Positions 1 to 13,600 of a stretch of DNA of 64,000 nucleotides are shown here, one piece after another (the stretch's first letter is position 1; every line of letters begins with the position of its first letter). The DNA is taken from positions 42,357,979-42,421,978 of the forward strand of contig JBCFYV010000024.1 in assembly GCA_039000515.1 (NCBI GenBank), written 5' to 3'. Source of the DNA: Timema cristinae (taxonomy: Eukaryota > Arthropoda > Insecta > Phasmatodea > Timematidae). Position numbers and translations under genes: made by a program. The notes under the pieces were generated by a model. The model had not been told where the DNA came from. It was given only the letters and a program-made list of their open reading frames with translations, and made no database searches.

Positions 1-234
1 TTTTGTTACAATATAAAATTATAAAATTTTCTAGTAAGTATCTTACAGCTAAGTTAAAATTACTGAACTTGTTTATTTCATAAGGGTGTAGTGTCTTAGT
101 GTGTATCATTATCTCATCATCATATTATATTATTATTTATATTATTATATTATCATTATTATTATTACTAATCACTGTGTCATACTATCTGTTCATATTA
201 TAAACATATGTGATAATTACTTTAATGGGTTATG

Positions 235-425
235 GATGAGGAAGGAAGCATTTCAGAAGTAGTTTACCCACATTTTTGTGGAAGAAGAGTGGTAAGCCAT
301 TTAGAAAAAAAAAAACTACCCATTAGTAGACCCAACCAGGACTCGAACCTCGATCTCCCCGCCATCAGCAGGTCAGTCTAACAAAACGCAGTGACGACTT
401 AGACCTTTCATCCACTGAAGCGGGT
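235..425 (-). mobile_element. SINE family B, partial
   Basis: B box GACTCGAACCTCG and body GTTTACCCACATTTTTGTGG in minus orientation; tail lost. Confidence 0.65.
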
Positions 426-1553
426 TAGTATGTAACAACAATCTGCTAACATATTTGATTTAATGAGAGAAATATATTTTTCAACACAACACTATCGTTG
501 AAAAATACTTGATTGAAGAAGAAGAATTGTATGATTCCATCGGACACATTTCTAAGAAATATTGACGCAAAGTCTTAAATAATTAATATGACATGATAAT
601 AATATTCTTGGTGACATTTATTGACTAAATTTATGTTTGTTATGAAGCTATATGTTGAATATTTCTGTTTATAATGGCCATCATTAAATAAAGAATAGTA
701 AAAAATAAATATACCGAGTATAAATGTGATTTGAATATCAAAATGCACACATGAATATTAGTCTTGGAGGTAAAATAAATTTGTATTAACATTGTTGATT
801 TTTCAAAGAAGTGAGTTAACATATCAATTAATAATGCTTAGTTAAATCTTTAGACACTTAGTTACAGTAAAATATTATATAATGTATATTCAATTATGAT
901 TGATAATTTTATCAAACTAAGCTGTTCTTTTATTTTAGTCAAATATACTCCCCTATAACAAGAAACGTGATCAGTTTTGTGCTTATAAAAAATGTAGTTT
1001 AGTATCAAATAACATACAAATACATTCCTATTAAATTTGAAATTACTTGGGAAATCATCACCATTAGGGCATAGTATCTCTGAATAAATCTTAGCTAAAT
1101 TTTATCCATCTGATAGTTTAACAGTTGGAATGTTTTGTAAATTAATCAACAATGAGTTTGAGTGGGATAATAATTATCTGGTGAGCTATATTATCTGAGG
1201 ATAGTATAAATAGGGCTTAATAATGTATAGTATTAATATTTCTTTAGTAAAAATGTAACTTAAGCAGTATTTAATAAAAAACATATTGAAAGTTAGAATA
1301 CATGTCAATTTTAAAATAGGTTGTTCAATTAGTGTTATTAATTAAAAATAAATATCCTTGTTTACAGTTTTAAAAAAATTGTGATTATTTTGAATTAAAA
1401 TCCTTACAATTTATTGAATTTAACACAAATTAGTATTTCATGTTGAAAATATTATTCTAAACAATATTTTGATTCAATGTATTTATACCCACAGTACTGG
1501 AAAATAAAATATCAAAATGGCATTAAACGAAAGTGATTGCAAGTATTAAAAAT
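426..1553. other. AT-rich DNA upstream of the receptor gene, nothing identified
   Basis: No conserved reading frame, tRNA-like box or inverted repeat seen. The receptor promoter should lie here, but no core element stands out. Confidence 0.6.
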
Positions 1554-1659
1554 ATGTATCGCCACCTCACAAATATCAGTGACAGCTACTACCATAGTCA
1601 CAAACATGTGGTTTTGTACTTAAGGGTCTTAGGAGTACTACCCATTCAGAGAACAAAAG
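1554..1659 (+). CDS. Gustatory receptor exon 1
   Basis: Encodes MYRHLTNISDSYYH, then the VVLYLRVLGVLPIQ stretch typical of the receptor N-terminus. Donor AAAAG|GTATGAG leaves one base, which the next exon (AA) completes to GAA. An out-of-frame ATG at 1517 opens a 10-codon frame ending at a TAA; a one-base error there could extend the N-terminus slightly. Confidence 0.7.
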
Positions 1660-4600
1660 GTATGAGAACAAAAGAAACAAAAGTGTGTGTTTTTTCCCCA
1701 AACATATTACAGACAAATGTGAATTAGTTGCCCTATTTTTTGAGCATCAAGGGAGCAAATAGTCAAATTTATATTGTATAGTTTTCTTTGATTGTATCAC
1801 TTTCTTAGTCAGAACATCAAAGCAAGAATGTAAACATAGTAATGAGGATTTCTACAGGTGTAAAATATAAAATAATAAGCTACAAACTAAATATTTATTA
1901 CATTCCAACAGACAACAAAACTGAGATGGTATGGCCACGTAACAAGGACAGAGAAGGAGAGGATGCCAAAGAGAATGATGGAGATGAATTATGTAGGAAA
2001 AAGACCACAATGGAGGCTAAGAAAGAGATGGGAGGGCAAATAACAGAAAGTGTCCAAGTGAGAGGAAACGAATGGAATCAATTAAAGGAAGAAGAATTGT
2101 TAAAGGATAGAGTAAGATGGAGGCATTTTACTAAACTGACTCGGCCAGAGGCAGGAAACTGTTGTTGTTGTTGTTGATGATGATGATGATGATGATGAAT
2201 GATGATGATGATGATGATGTATGAGAGTCAGACAATGAATAATTTATAATAGTTATCATAAACAGGGGAATTAGCTTAAAGTCATATTTCTTAATAGTTC
2301 AACTAAGAGGGTTTGGTATTAAAGCCTAAAGACAGTTAAAATGTTTTGTGATATTTTTTATACATAGCCCTTTTTTTAGAGGCCTAAACCACTTTATAAT
2401 ATATATATATATAATATATATATATATATATAAGAGAGAGAGAAAAGATTAAAAATGCATCAAAATACAGTTTGCCTTCTGTTCTAAGCAAACGTTAACA
2501 ACCCAAGTAAATGTTTGCATTTCAATTTTTAATATACCCGTAATCAGTGGGCACACAGATTAAATGTCAGGCAGCTATAGAGAAGATGAGATTCAAATCA
2601 GGGGAAAATGTATTAATGGGCTTATTTACTTGTGCTTAATCTACACACAAATATGAGTATATTTTCTTTAAAGTCTAATTCTCTTATCATAACCCATTAT
2701 CATTATTAAGATATGTATACCTCGGATGGATAGTAAGACGAGATGCAATTAATAATAATAAATTTTGATAAAAATGAAAAATTCAGTAGAGTTTATGGAG
2801 GGGTTATCATGAAACCTTCCATCTTTACCTCTAATTTCCATGTATGCAAGCAAATGAAACAAAATAGAAATAATTTCAGTCCGTCACTTAGATCAGTCGG
2901 TAGTGTATCTGCCTTCTGAGCTAAGGGTTCCAGGTTTGACCCTGGAATGGCCGAAAAATGTATTATTGATGAAATGCAAGGTTTCCTCTTTCACAGTGAT
3001 GAATTAATGTTTGGTAGTTGGGTTCTGTGCCTGTTCTAAATTTAAGTTAGTTTTTCGGTAGTATTTTGATATCAGCACGTGGTTTAGAAGATGGATGTTA
3101 AATAACTTTAAAAAAATAATATCCTATCTTTAAAAGTAACACTAATTGAATCGATACACTTTTCTTATTTACAGAAGCAAAGCAGTTCAGATGTTCAGCC
3201 ATGCTTGTGCTGTATTCAGTCCTCATATACATTGTTGCGATGTTCTCAATATGTTACACCTTCTTAAGAGATTCAAAAATTAGAAACTTTAATGTAATCA
3301 TTGTATATACGTCTTCTCTGGCGTTCTTTTCAATTGTACTTCTCATACCGTTGACATTTTGGATAGATGCACGGAAAGTTGCCGAATATTTCAACACATG
3401 GTCAACATTTCAGGTAATATATATATAATAATTTATTTTTTATATGTGTAATTTTACTCATCAATCTCATTTGCTCTGGTTTGTCAGCGATGGTAAGTCG
3501 ACATTCAAATGAGATACCAAGGATGGCTATTCCTAAATGGTTTTCCATTCTCTTTCAAACACGTATGGGTAGATTTCATTTAAAATCTTACCCTCCTCAT
3601 CCCTATCTCATTAATGTAAGTATGCAAATAGCTTGGACGGGTAAAACTATGCAGATAACACACACAAACAAATACAACAAAAAAATAGCAAAAATTAAAT
3701 TATAAATACATAAAAATGTTTGTTGGGGTTTTTTTTTGTTAAGGGAGGAAGTGTGATGCAGAATTATATCTGCACACAATTTACAATTAACTTAGCCCTA
3801 GGACAGCACAACTATTTATACAAAATCAATCCAAATGCCAGGAATGGTTAAGTATAGATAAGATGGAAGCCCCTTTCGCAAATAGACATAGAAGATTGTT
3901 TCAAGCGTTTGAATGTGTAATTGAGCAATGTTACGGTTGGGAGAAACCTCTTGGGGGTTTTAAGAGGAGTGAACTAAATCTAGGAAATACTTGTGGAGAA
4001 ATGATTTTTTGTGTGTGTGTGTGTATATATATATATAAATCAAAATCCACTTTGTCTTTTAATATTATTTTATATATTATTAATTTAAAATGTAGTACAT
4101 ATCAAATAAAAATATACGTGTTATTTTTTTGTCCTTTTTTTAAAATGATTAATTCTTGGGGTTTCTTTCTCTACTTATACTTCGTAACTTCCTTTCAGAA
4201 TAAATCAAATGTGTATGTAATACCTCTTGGTATGTTATATTCTCTTAATACTTCTTAACAGATTTGTCCAGTTTTCAACACACAAAACAGAATATTACAG
4301 ACAGAGCCATCTTTTAAGTAAGCTATGTATCATAATAGTTTATTAATTTATACATATATGATGACTCAGCGTGGTAATACGAGATATTTCTCTCAAAACG
4401 AGACGGATCATTTATGAAGTACTAGGAAAGTAAAACACAAAAAGAGGTATTAAAAAGACCACTCCAATAATAGAGGTTTTGTTTATTTATGTTATAATTT
4501 CAAAGGATTAATTTTTATTTAAATCTGAAATAAAAACAATAGTTAAATACAAAATGGTTATTATTACAATTTATTTTTTACTGATCATAAATCATTATGA

Positions 4601-7600
4601 AGACCAACCGATTAAACCAAATATTTAATATTTTTATGTTTGATCTAAAACATCAATTTTGCTTTTAGGTTCAAATAAAAATTAACAAAATTGAAAATGA
4701 TGTAATGTTTAATAATGTTATATTCCGCGTCTTAAGTTACTAATAACCATATGTGTATTATGCTTTATGATTTACATTTACCTATTTAAAATTCACTTTT
4801 GAAATTGTAATAAAAGATGTATAAAACCCAAACGAGAACTAAGACGCAGTGCTAGGAAAAACCTACAAATTAGATACGTGTAGTTCAAATTGAACTGTTC
4901 CACAACCTCATCTAATCAAACTAGTTCATCTCCTATACGTAAACTAATTAATAAATATCAAAATTAACTTTGTTTTCTAAATTCGTATATATATAAAATA
5001 AACATTTGGTTTATTCTGAAAGGAAGTTAAGAAGTATAAGTAGAGAACATAACCCCAAGAATTATGATTTTTATAAAAAGGACAACAAAATAACATGTTT
5101 ATTTTGATTTGATTTACCATATTTGAAATTAATAAACATCAAAATTACTTTGTTTTCTAATTTCGTATATATTAATATATATATAATATTTATTATTATT
5201 TAAATTATATTTATAATATAAATCAAAATCCACTTTGTCTTTTAAATTCGTATATATATTATTTATAATATATTTATTAATTTCAAAATTAGTAAAATAT
5301 CAACTAAAAATAAACGTGATATTTTTTGTCCTTTTTTTTAAAATGATAATTCTTGGGGTTTTTTCTCTACTTATACTTCGTAACTTCCTTTCAGAAAAAT
5401 CAAATGTGTATGTAATACCTCTTGGTATGTTATATTCTCTTAATATTTCTTAACAGATTTGTCCAGTTTTCAACAACAAAACAGAATATTACAGACAGAG
5501 CCATCTTTTAAGTAAGCTATGTACTATTTGGTTTAGTTCAAAATAGTTCATACATTATATCCTAGATGACTCTGCTGGTAATACGAGATATTTCTCTCAA
5601 AACAAACGGATCATTTATGAAGTACTAGGAAAGTAAAACACAAAAAGAGGTATTAAACAGACCACTCCAATAATAGAGGTTTTGTTTATTTATGTTCATA
5701 AAAGTTCAAAGGATTAATATTTTATTTAAATCTGATAAAAACCAAAGTAGTTAAATACAAAATGGTTATTATTACAATTTATTTTTACTGATCATAAATC
5801 ATTATGAAGACAAACGATTAAACCAAATATTTAATATTTTTATGTTGGATCTAAAACATCAATTTTGCTTTTAGGTTCAAATAAAAATTAACAAAATTGA
5901 AAATGATGTAATGTTTAATAATGTTATATTCCGCGTCTTAAGTTACTAATACCATATGTGTATTATGCTTTATGATTTACATTAACCCTATTTAAAATTC
6001 ACTTTTGAAATTGTAATAAAAATGTTCAAAACCCAAACGAGAACTAAGACGCGTGCTAGGAAAAAACTACAAATTAGATACGTGTAGTTCAAATTGAACT
6101 GTTCCTAAACCTCATCTAATCAAACTAGTTCATCTCCTATTCGTAAATAATTAATAAATATCAAATTAACTTTGTTTTTAAATTGTTATATATAATAATA
6201 AACATTTGGTTTAATCTGAAAGGAAGTTACGAAGTATAAGTAGAGAACAAAACCCCAAGAATTATGATTTTTTTAAAAAGGACAACAAAATAACATGTAT
6301 ATTTTGATTTGATATCTATACAATTTGAAATTAAAACATCAAAATTCACTTTGTTTTCTAATTTCGTATATATTAATATATATAATTTTATTATTATTTA
6401 AATTATATTTATAAATTATCAAATATCAAAATCCACTTTGTCTTTAAATTCGTATATATATTATTTATAATATATTTATTAATTTCAAAATGTAGTACAT
6501 ATCAACTAAAAATAAACGTGTTAATTTTTTGTCCTTTTTTTAAATGATAATTCTTGGGGTTTCTTTTCTACTTATACTTCGTAACTTCCTTTCAGAATAA
6601 ATCAAATTGTATGTAATACCTATTGGTATGTTATATTCTCTTAATACTTCTTAACAGATTTGTCCAGTTTTCAACACACAAAACAGAATATTACAGAGAG
6701 AGCCATCTTTTAAGTAAGCTATGTACTATTTGGTTTAGTTCAAAATAGTTAATACATTATATCCTAGATGACTCATCGTGGTAATACGAGATATTTCTCT
6801 CAAAACGAGACGGATCATTTATTAAGTACTAGGAAAGTAAAACAAAAAAAGAGGTATTAAAAAGACCACTCCAATATAGAGGTTTTGTTTATTATGTTCA
6901 TAAAAGTTCAAAGGATTAATATTTTATTTAAATCTGATAAAAACCAAAGTAGTTAAATACAAAATGGTTATTATTACAATTTATTTTTTACTGATCATAA
7001 ATCATTATGAAGACCAACCGATTAAACCAAATATTTAATATTTTTATGTTTGGATCTAAAACATCAATTTTGCTTTTAGGTTCAAATAAAAATTAACAAA
7101 ATTGAAAATGATGTAATGTTTAATAATGTTATATTCCGCGTCTTAAGTTACTAATACCATATGTGTATTATGCTTTATGATTTACATTACCCTATTTAAA
7201 ATTCACTTTTGAAATTGTAATAAAAGATGTCAAAAACCCAAACGAGAACTAAGACGCGGTGCTAGGAAAAACCTACAAATTAGTACGTGTAGTTCAAATT
7301 GAACTGTTCCTCAACCTCATCTAATCAAACTAGTTCATCTCCTATACGTAAAATAATTAATAAAAATCCAAATTAACTTTGTTTTCTAAATTCGTATATA
7401 TATAATAATAAACATTTGGTTTATTCTGAAAGGAAGTTACAAGTATAAGTAGAGAACAAAACCCCAAGAATATGATTTTTTAAAAGGACAACAAAATAAC
7501 ATGTTTATTTGATTTATATTATACATTTGAAATTAATAAACATCAAAATTCACTTTGTTTTCTAATTTCGTATATATTAATATATATAATATTTATTATA

Positions 7601-10600
7601 TTTAAATTATATTTATTAATTTAAATATCAAAATCCACTTTTCTTTTAAATTCGTATATATATTATTTATAATATATTATTAATTTCAAAATGTAGTAAT
7701 ATCAACTAAAAATAACGGATATTTTATTGTCCTTTTTAAAATGATAATTCTTGGGTTTCTTTCTCTCTTATACTTCGTAACTTCCTTTCAGAAAAATCAA
7801 ATGTGTATGTAATACTCTTGGTATGTTATATTCTCTTATATTTCTAACAATTGTCCAGTTTTCAACACACAAAAAGAATATTACAGAAGAGCCATCTTTT
7901 AAGTAAGCATGTACTATTTGGTTTAGTTCAAAATAGTTCATACATTATTCATAGATGATCACGTGGTAATACGAGATATTTCTCTCAAAACGAGACGGAT
8001 CATTTATGAAGTATAGAAAGTAAAACAAAAAAGAGGTATTAAAAGACCATCATAAAGAGTTTTGTTTATTTTGTTCATAAATTCAAAGGATAATATTTTA
8101 TTTAAATCTGATAAAACCAAATAGTAATAATATGCTTAGATTATTATTTAAATTCATTTTGAAATTGAAAAAATATTAAAACCAAACGATAAACCGTGTA
8201 GGAAAACAACAAATAGAACGTGTAGTTCAAATTAACTGTTCCCAACCTCACTAATCAAACTTTCATTCTATAGTAAACTAATTAATAAAATCCAAATTAA
8301 CTTTGTTTTCTAAATTCGTATATATATAAATAAAATTGTTTATTTGAAGAATTACAATTAAAATAGAGAAAAAACCAAAATATGATTTTTTTAAAAGGCA
8401 ACAAAAAATGTTTATTTTGATTTGATTCTACAATTTGAAATATAAACATCAAAATTACTTGTTTTTAATTTCGTATATATATAAATATTATTAAATATAT
8501 ATATATAATTTAAATATTATTTAATAAATATATATATAATATAAATAACTATTTGTTTTATATCTGAAAGGAATTAGAGTATAATAAGAACAAAACCCAT
8601 GAATTTGAATTTTTTTAAAAGGCAACAAAATAACATGTTATTTTGATTTTATATTCTACATTTGGATTAATAAAATCAAAATTCACTTTGTTTTCTAATT
8701 TGTATATATAATATATAATTTTATTATTATTTAAATTATATTTATAAATTTCAAATATCAAAATCCACTTTGTCTTTTAAATTCGTATATATATTATTTA
8801 TAATATATTTATTAATTTCAAAATGTAGTACATATCAACTAAAAATAAACGTGTTAATTTTTGTCTTTTTTTAAAATGATAATTCTTGGGGTTTCTTTCT
8901 CTACTTATACTTCGTAACTTCCTTTCAAATAAATCAAATCTGTATGTAATACCTATTGGTATGTTATATTCTCTTAATACTTCTTAACAGATTTGTCCAG
9001 TTTTCAACACACAAAACAGAATATTACAGAGAGAGCCATTTTTAAGTAAGCTATGTACTATTTGGTTTAGTTCAAAATAGTTCATACATTATATCCTAGA
9101 TGACTCAGCGTGGTAATACGAGATATTTCTCTCAAAACGAGACGGATCATTTATGAAGTACTAGGAAAGTAAAACAAAAAAAGAAGGTATTAAAAGACCA
9201 CTCCAATACTAGAGGTTTTGTTTATTTATGTTCATAAAAGTTCAAAGGATTAATATTTTATTTAAATCTGATAAAAACCAAAGTAGTTAAATACAAAATG
9301 GTTATTATTACAATTTATTTTTTACTGATCATAAATCATTATGAAGACCAACTGATTAAACCAAATATTTAATATTTTATGTTTGGATCTAAAACATCAA
9401 TTTTGCTTTTAGGTTAAAATAAAAATTAACAAATTTAAAATGATGTAATGTTTAATAATGTTATATTCCGCGTCTTAAGTTACTATAACATATGTGTATT
9501 ATGCTTTATGATTTACATTACCCTATTTAAAATTCACTTTTGAAATTGTAATAAAATGTATAAACCCAAACGAGAACTAAGATGCGGTGCTAGGAAATAC
9601 CTACAAATTAGGTACGTGTAGTTCAAATTGAACTGTTCCTCAACCTCATCTAATCAAACTAGTTCATCTCCTATACGTAAAATAATTAATAAATATCCAA
9701 ATTAACTTTTTTTATAAATTCGTTATATATAATAATAAACATTTGGTTTATTCTGAAAGGAGTTACAAAGTATAAGTAAGAACAAAACCCCAAGAATTAT
9801 GATATTTTTAAAAAGGACACCAAATAACATGTAATTTTGATTTATATCTACTACATTTGAAATTAATAAACATCAAAATTCACTTTGTTTTCTAATTTCG
9901 TATAATTAATATATATAATATTTATTATTATTTAAATTATATTATATAATTTCAAATATCAAAATCCACTTTGTCTTTTAAATTCGTATATATATTATTT
10001 ATAATATATTTATTAATTTCAAAATGTAGTACATATCAACTAAAAATAAACGTGTTATTTGTTGTCCTTTTTTTAAAATGATAATTCTTGGGGTTTCTTT
10101 CTCTACTTATACTTCGTAACTTCCTTTCAGAATAAATCAAATGTGTATGTAATACCTCTTGGTATGTTATATTCTCTTAATACTTCTTAACAGATTTGTC
10201 CAGTTTTCAACACACAAAACAGAATATTACAGACAGAGCCATCTTTTAAGTAAGCTATGTACTATTTGGTTTAGTTCAAAATAGTTCATACATTATATCA
10301 TAGATGACTCAGCGTGGTAATACGAGATATTTCTCTCAAAACGAGACGGATCATTTATGAAGTACTAGGAAAGTAAAACACAAAAAGAGGTATTAAAAAG
10401 ACCACTCCAATAAGAGAGGTTTTGTTTTATTTATAAGTTCAAAGGATTAATATTTTATTTAAATCTGAAAAAACCAAAATAGTTAAATACAAAATGGTTA
10501 TTATTACAATTTATTTTTTACTGATCATAAATCATTATGAAGACCAACGATTAAACCAAATATTTAATATTTTTATGTTTTATCTAAAACATCAATTTTG

Positions 10601-13600
10601 CTTTTAGGTTCAAATAAAATAACAAAATTGAAAATGATGTAATGATTAATAATTTATATTCCGCGTCTAAGTTACTAATACCATATGTGTATTATGCTTT
10701 ATGATTTACATTACCTATTAAAATTCACTTTTGAATTGATAATAAAAGATGTAAAACCCAAACGAGAACTAAGACCGGTGCTAAGGAAAAACCTACAAAT
10801 TAGATACGTGTAGTCAAATGAACTGTCCTCAACTCATCTAATCAAACTAGTTCATCTCCTATACGTAAACTATTATAAATATCCAAATTAACTTTTTTTA
10901 AATCGTATATATATAAAATAAACATTTGGTTTAATTGAAAGGAAGTTACGAAGTATAAGTAGAGAACAAAACCCCAATGAATTATGATTTTTTTAAAAAG
11001 GACAACAAAATAACATGTATATTTTGATTTGATATCTACTACAATTTGAAATTAATAAACATCAAAATTCACTTTGTTTTCTAATTTCGTATATATTAAT
11101 ATATATAATATTTATTATTATTTAAATTATATTTATAAATTTCAAAATATCAAAATCCACTTTGTCTTTTAAATTCGTATATATATTATTTATAATATTA
11201 TTATTAATTTCAAAATGTAGTACATATCAACTAAAAATAAACGTGTTATTTTTTGTCCTTTTTTTAAAATGATAATTCTTGGGTTTCTTTCTCTACTTAT
11301 ACTTCGTAACTTCCTTTCAGAATAAATCAAATGTGTATGTAATACCTCTTGGTATGTTATATTCTCTTAATACTTCTTAACAGATTTGTCCAGTTTTCAA
11401 CACACAAAACAGAATATTACAGACAGAGCCATCTTTTAAGTAAGCTATGTACTATTTGGTTTAGTTCAAAATAGTTCATACATTATATCCTAGATGACTC
11501 AGCGTGGTAATACGAGATATTTCTCTCAAAACGAGACGGATCATTTATGAAGTACTAGGAAAGTAAAACAAAAAAAGAGGTATTAAAAAGACCACTCCAA
11601 TATAGAGTTTTGTTTATTTATGTTCATAAAAGTTCAAAGGATTAATATTTTATTTAAATCTGATAAAAACCAAAGTAGTTAAATACAAAATGGTTATTAT
11701 TACAATTTATTTTTACTGATCATAAATCATTATGAAGACCAACTGATTAAACCAAATATTTAATATTTTTATGTTTGGATCTAAAACATCAATTTTGCTT
11801 TTAGGTTCAAAATAAAAATTAACAAATTTGAAAATGATGTAATGTTAATAATGTTATATTCCGCGTCTTAAGTTACTAATAACATATGTGTATTATGCTT
11901 TATGATTTACATTTACCTATTTAAAATTCACTTTTGAAATTGTAATAAAAGATGTATAAAACCCAAACGAGAACTAAGAGCGGTGCTAGGAAAAACCTAC
12001 AAATTAGATACGTGTAGTTCAAATTGAACTGTTCCTCAACCTCATCTAATCAAACTAGTTCATCTCCTATACGTAAAACTAATTAATAAATATCCAAATT
12101 AACTTTGTTTTCTAAATTCGTATTATATATATAAATAAAACATTTGGTTTATTCTGAAAGGAAGTTACGAAGTATAAGTAGAGAACAAAACCCCAAGAAT
12201 TATGATTTTTTAAAAAGGACAACAAAATAACATGTATATTTTGATTTATATCTACTACATTTGAAATTAATAAACATCAAAATTCACTTTGTTTTCTAAT
12301 TTCGTATATATTAATATATATAATATTTATTATTATTTAAATTATATTTATAAATTTCAAATATCAAAATCCACTTTGTCTTTTAAATTCGTATATATAT
12401 TATTTATAATATATTTATTAATTTCAAAATGTAGTACATATCAACTAAAAATAAACGTGTTATTTTGTTTGTCCTTTTTTAAAATGATAATTCTTGGGGT
12501 TTCTTTTCTACTTATACTTCGTAACTTCCTTTCAGAATAAATCAAATGTGTATGTAATACCTCTTGGTATGTTATATTTCTTAATACTTCTTAACAGATT
12601 TGTCCAGTTTTCAACACACAAAACAGAATATTACAGACAGAGCCATCTTTTAAGTAAGCTATGTACTATTTGGTTTAGTTCAAAATAGTTCATACATTAT
12701 ATCATAGATGACTCAGCGTGGTAATACGAGATATTTCTCTCAAAACGAGACGGATCATTTATGAAGTACTAGGAAAGTAAAACACAAAAAGAGGTATTAA
12801 AAAGACCACTCCAATATAGAGGTTTTGTTTATTTATGTTCATAAAGTTCAAAGGATTAATATTTTATTTAAATCTGATAAAAACCAAAGTAGTTAAATAC
12901 AAAATGGTTATTATTACAATTTATTTTTACTGATCATAAATCATTATGAAGACCAACTGATTAAACCAAATATTTAATATTTTTATGTTTGGATCTAAAA
13001 CATCAATTTTGCTTTTAGGTTCAAATAAAAATTAACAAAATTGAAAAATGATGTAATGTTTAATAATGTTATATTCCGCGTCTTAAGTTACTAATACCAT
13101 ATGTGTATTATGCTTTATGATTTACATTTACCTATTTAAAATTCACTTTTGAAATTGTAATAAAAGATGTTAAAACCCAAACGAGAACTAAGAGCGGTGC
13201 TAGGAAAAACCTACAAATTAGTACGTGTAGTTCAAATTGAACTGTTCCTCAACCTCATCTAATCAAACTAGTTCATCTCCTATACGTAAACTAATTAATA
13301 AATATCCAAATTAACTTTGTTTTCTAAATTCGTTTATATATATAATAAAACATTTGGTTTATCTGAAAGGAAGTTACGAAGTATAAGTAGAGAACAAAAC
13401 CCCAAGAATTATGATTTTTTAAAAAGGACAACAAATAACATGTTTATTTTGATTTTATATCTACTACATTTGAAATTAATAAACATCAAAATTCACTTTG
13501 TTTTCTAATTTCGTATATATTAATATATATAATATTTATTATTATTTAAAATATATTTATTAATTTCAAATATCAAAATCCACTTTGTCTTTTAAATTCG

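Noticed and set aside
1842..2177. 111-codon frame as a host gene
   Set aside because: Its content in another frame is the C-terminal part of a LINE protein and it runs into a trinucleotide tail.
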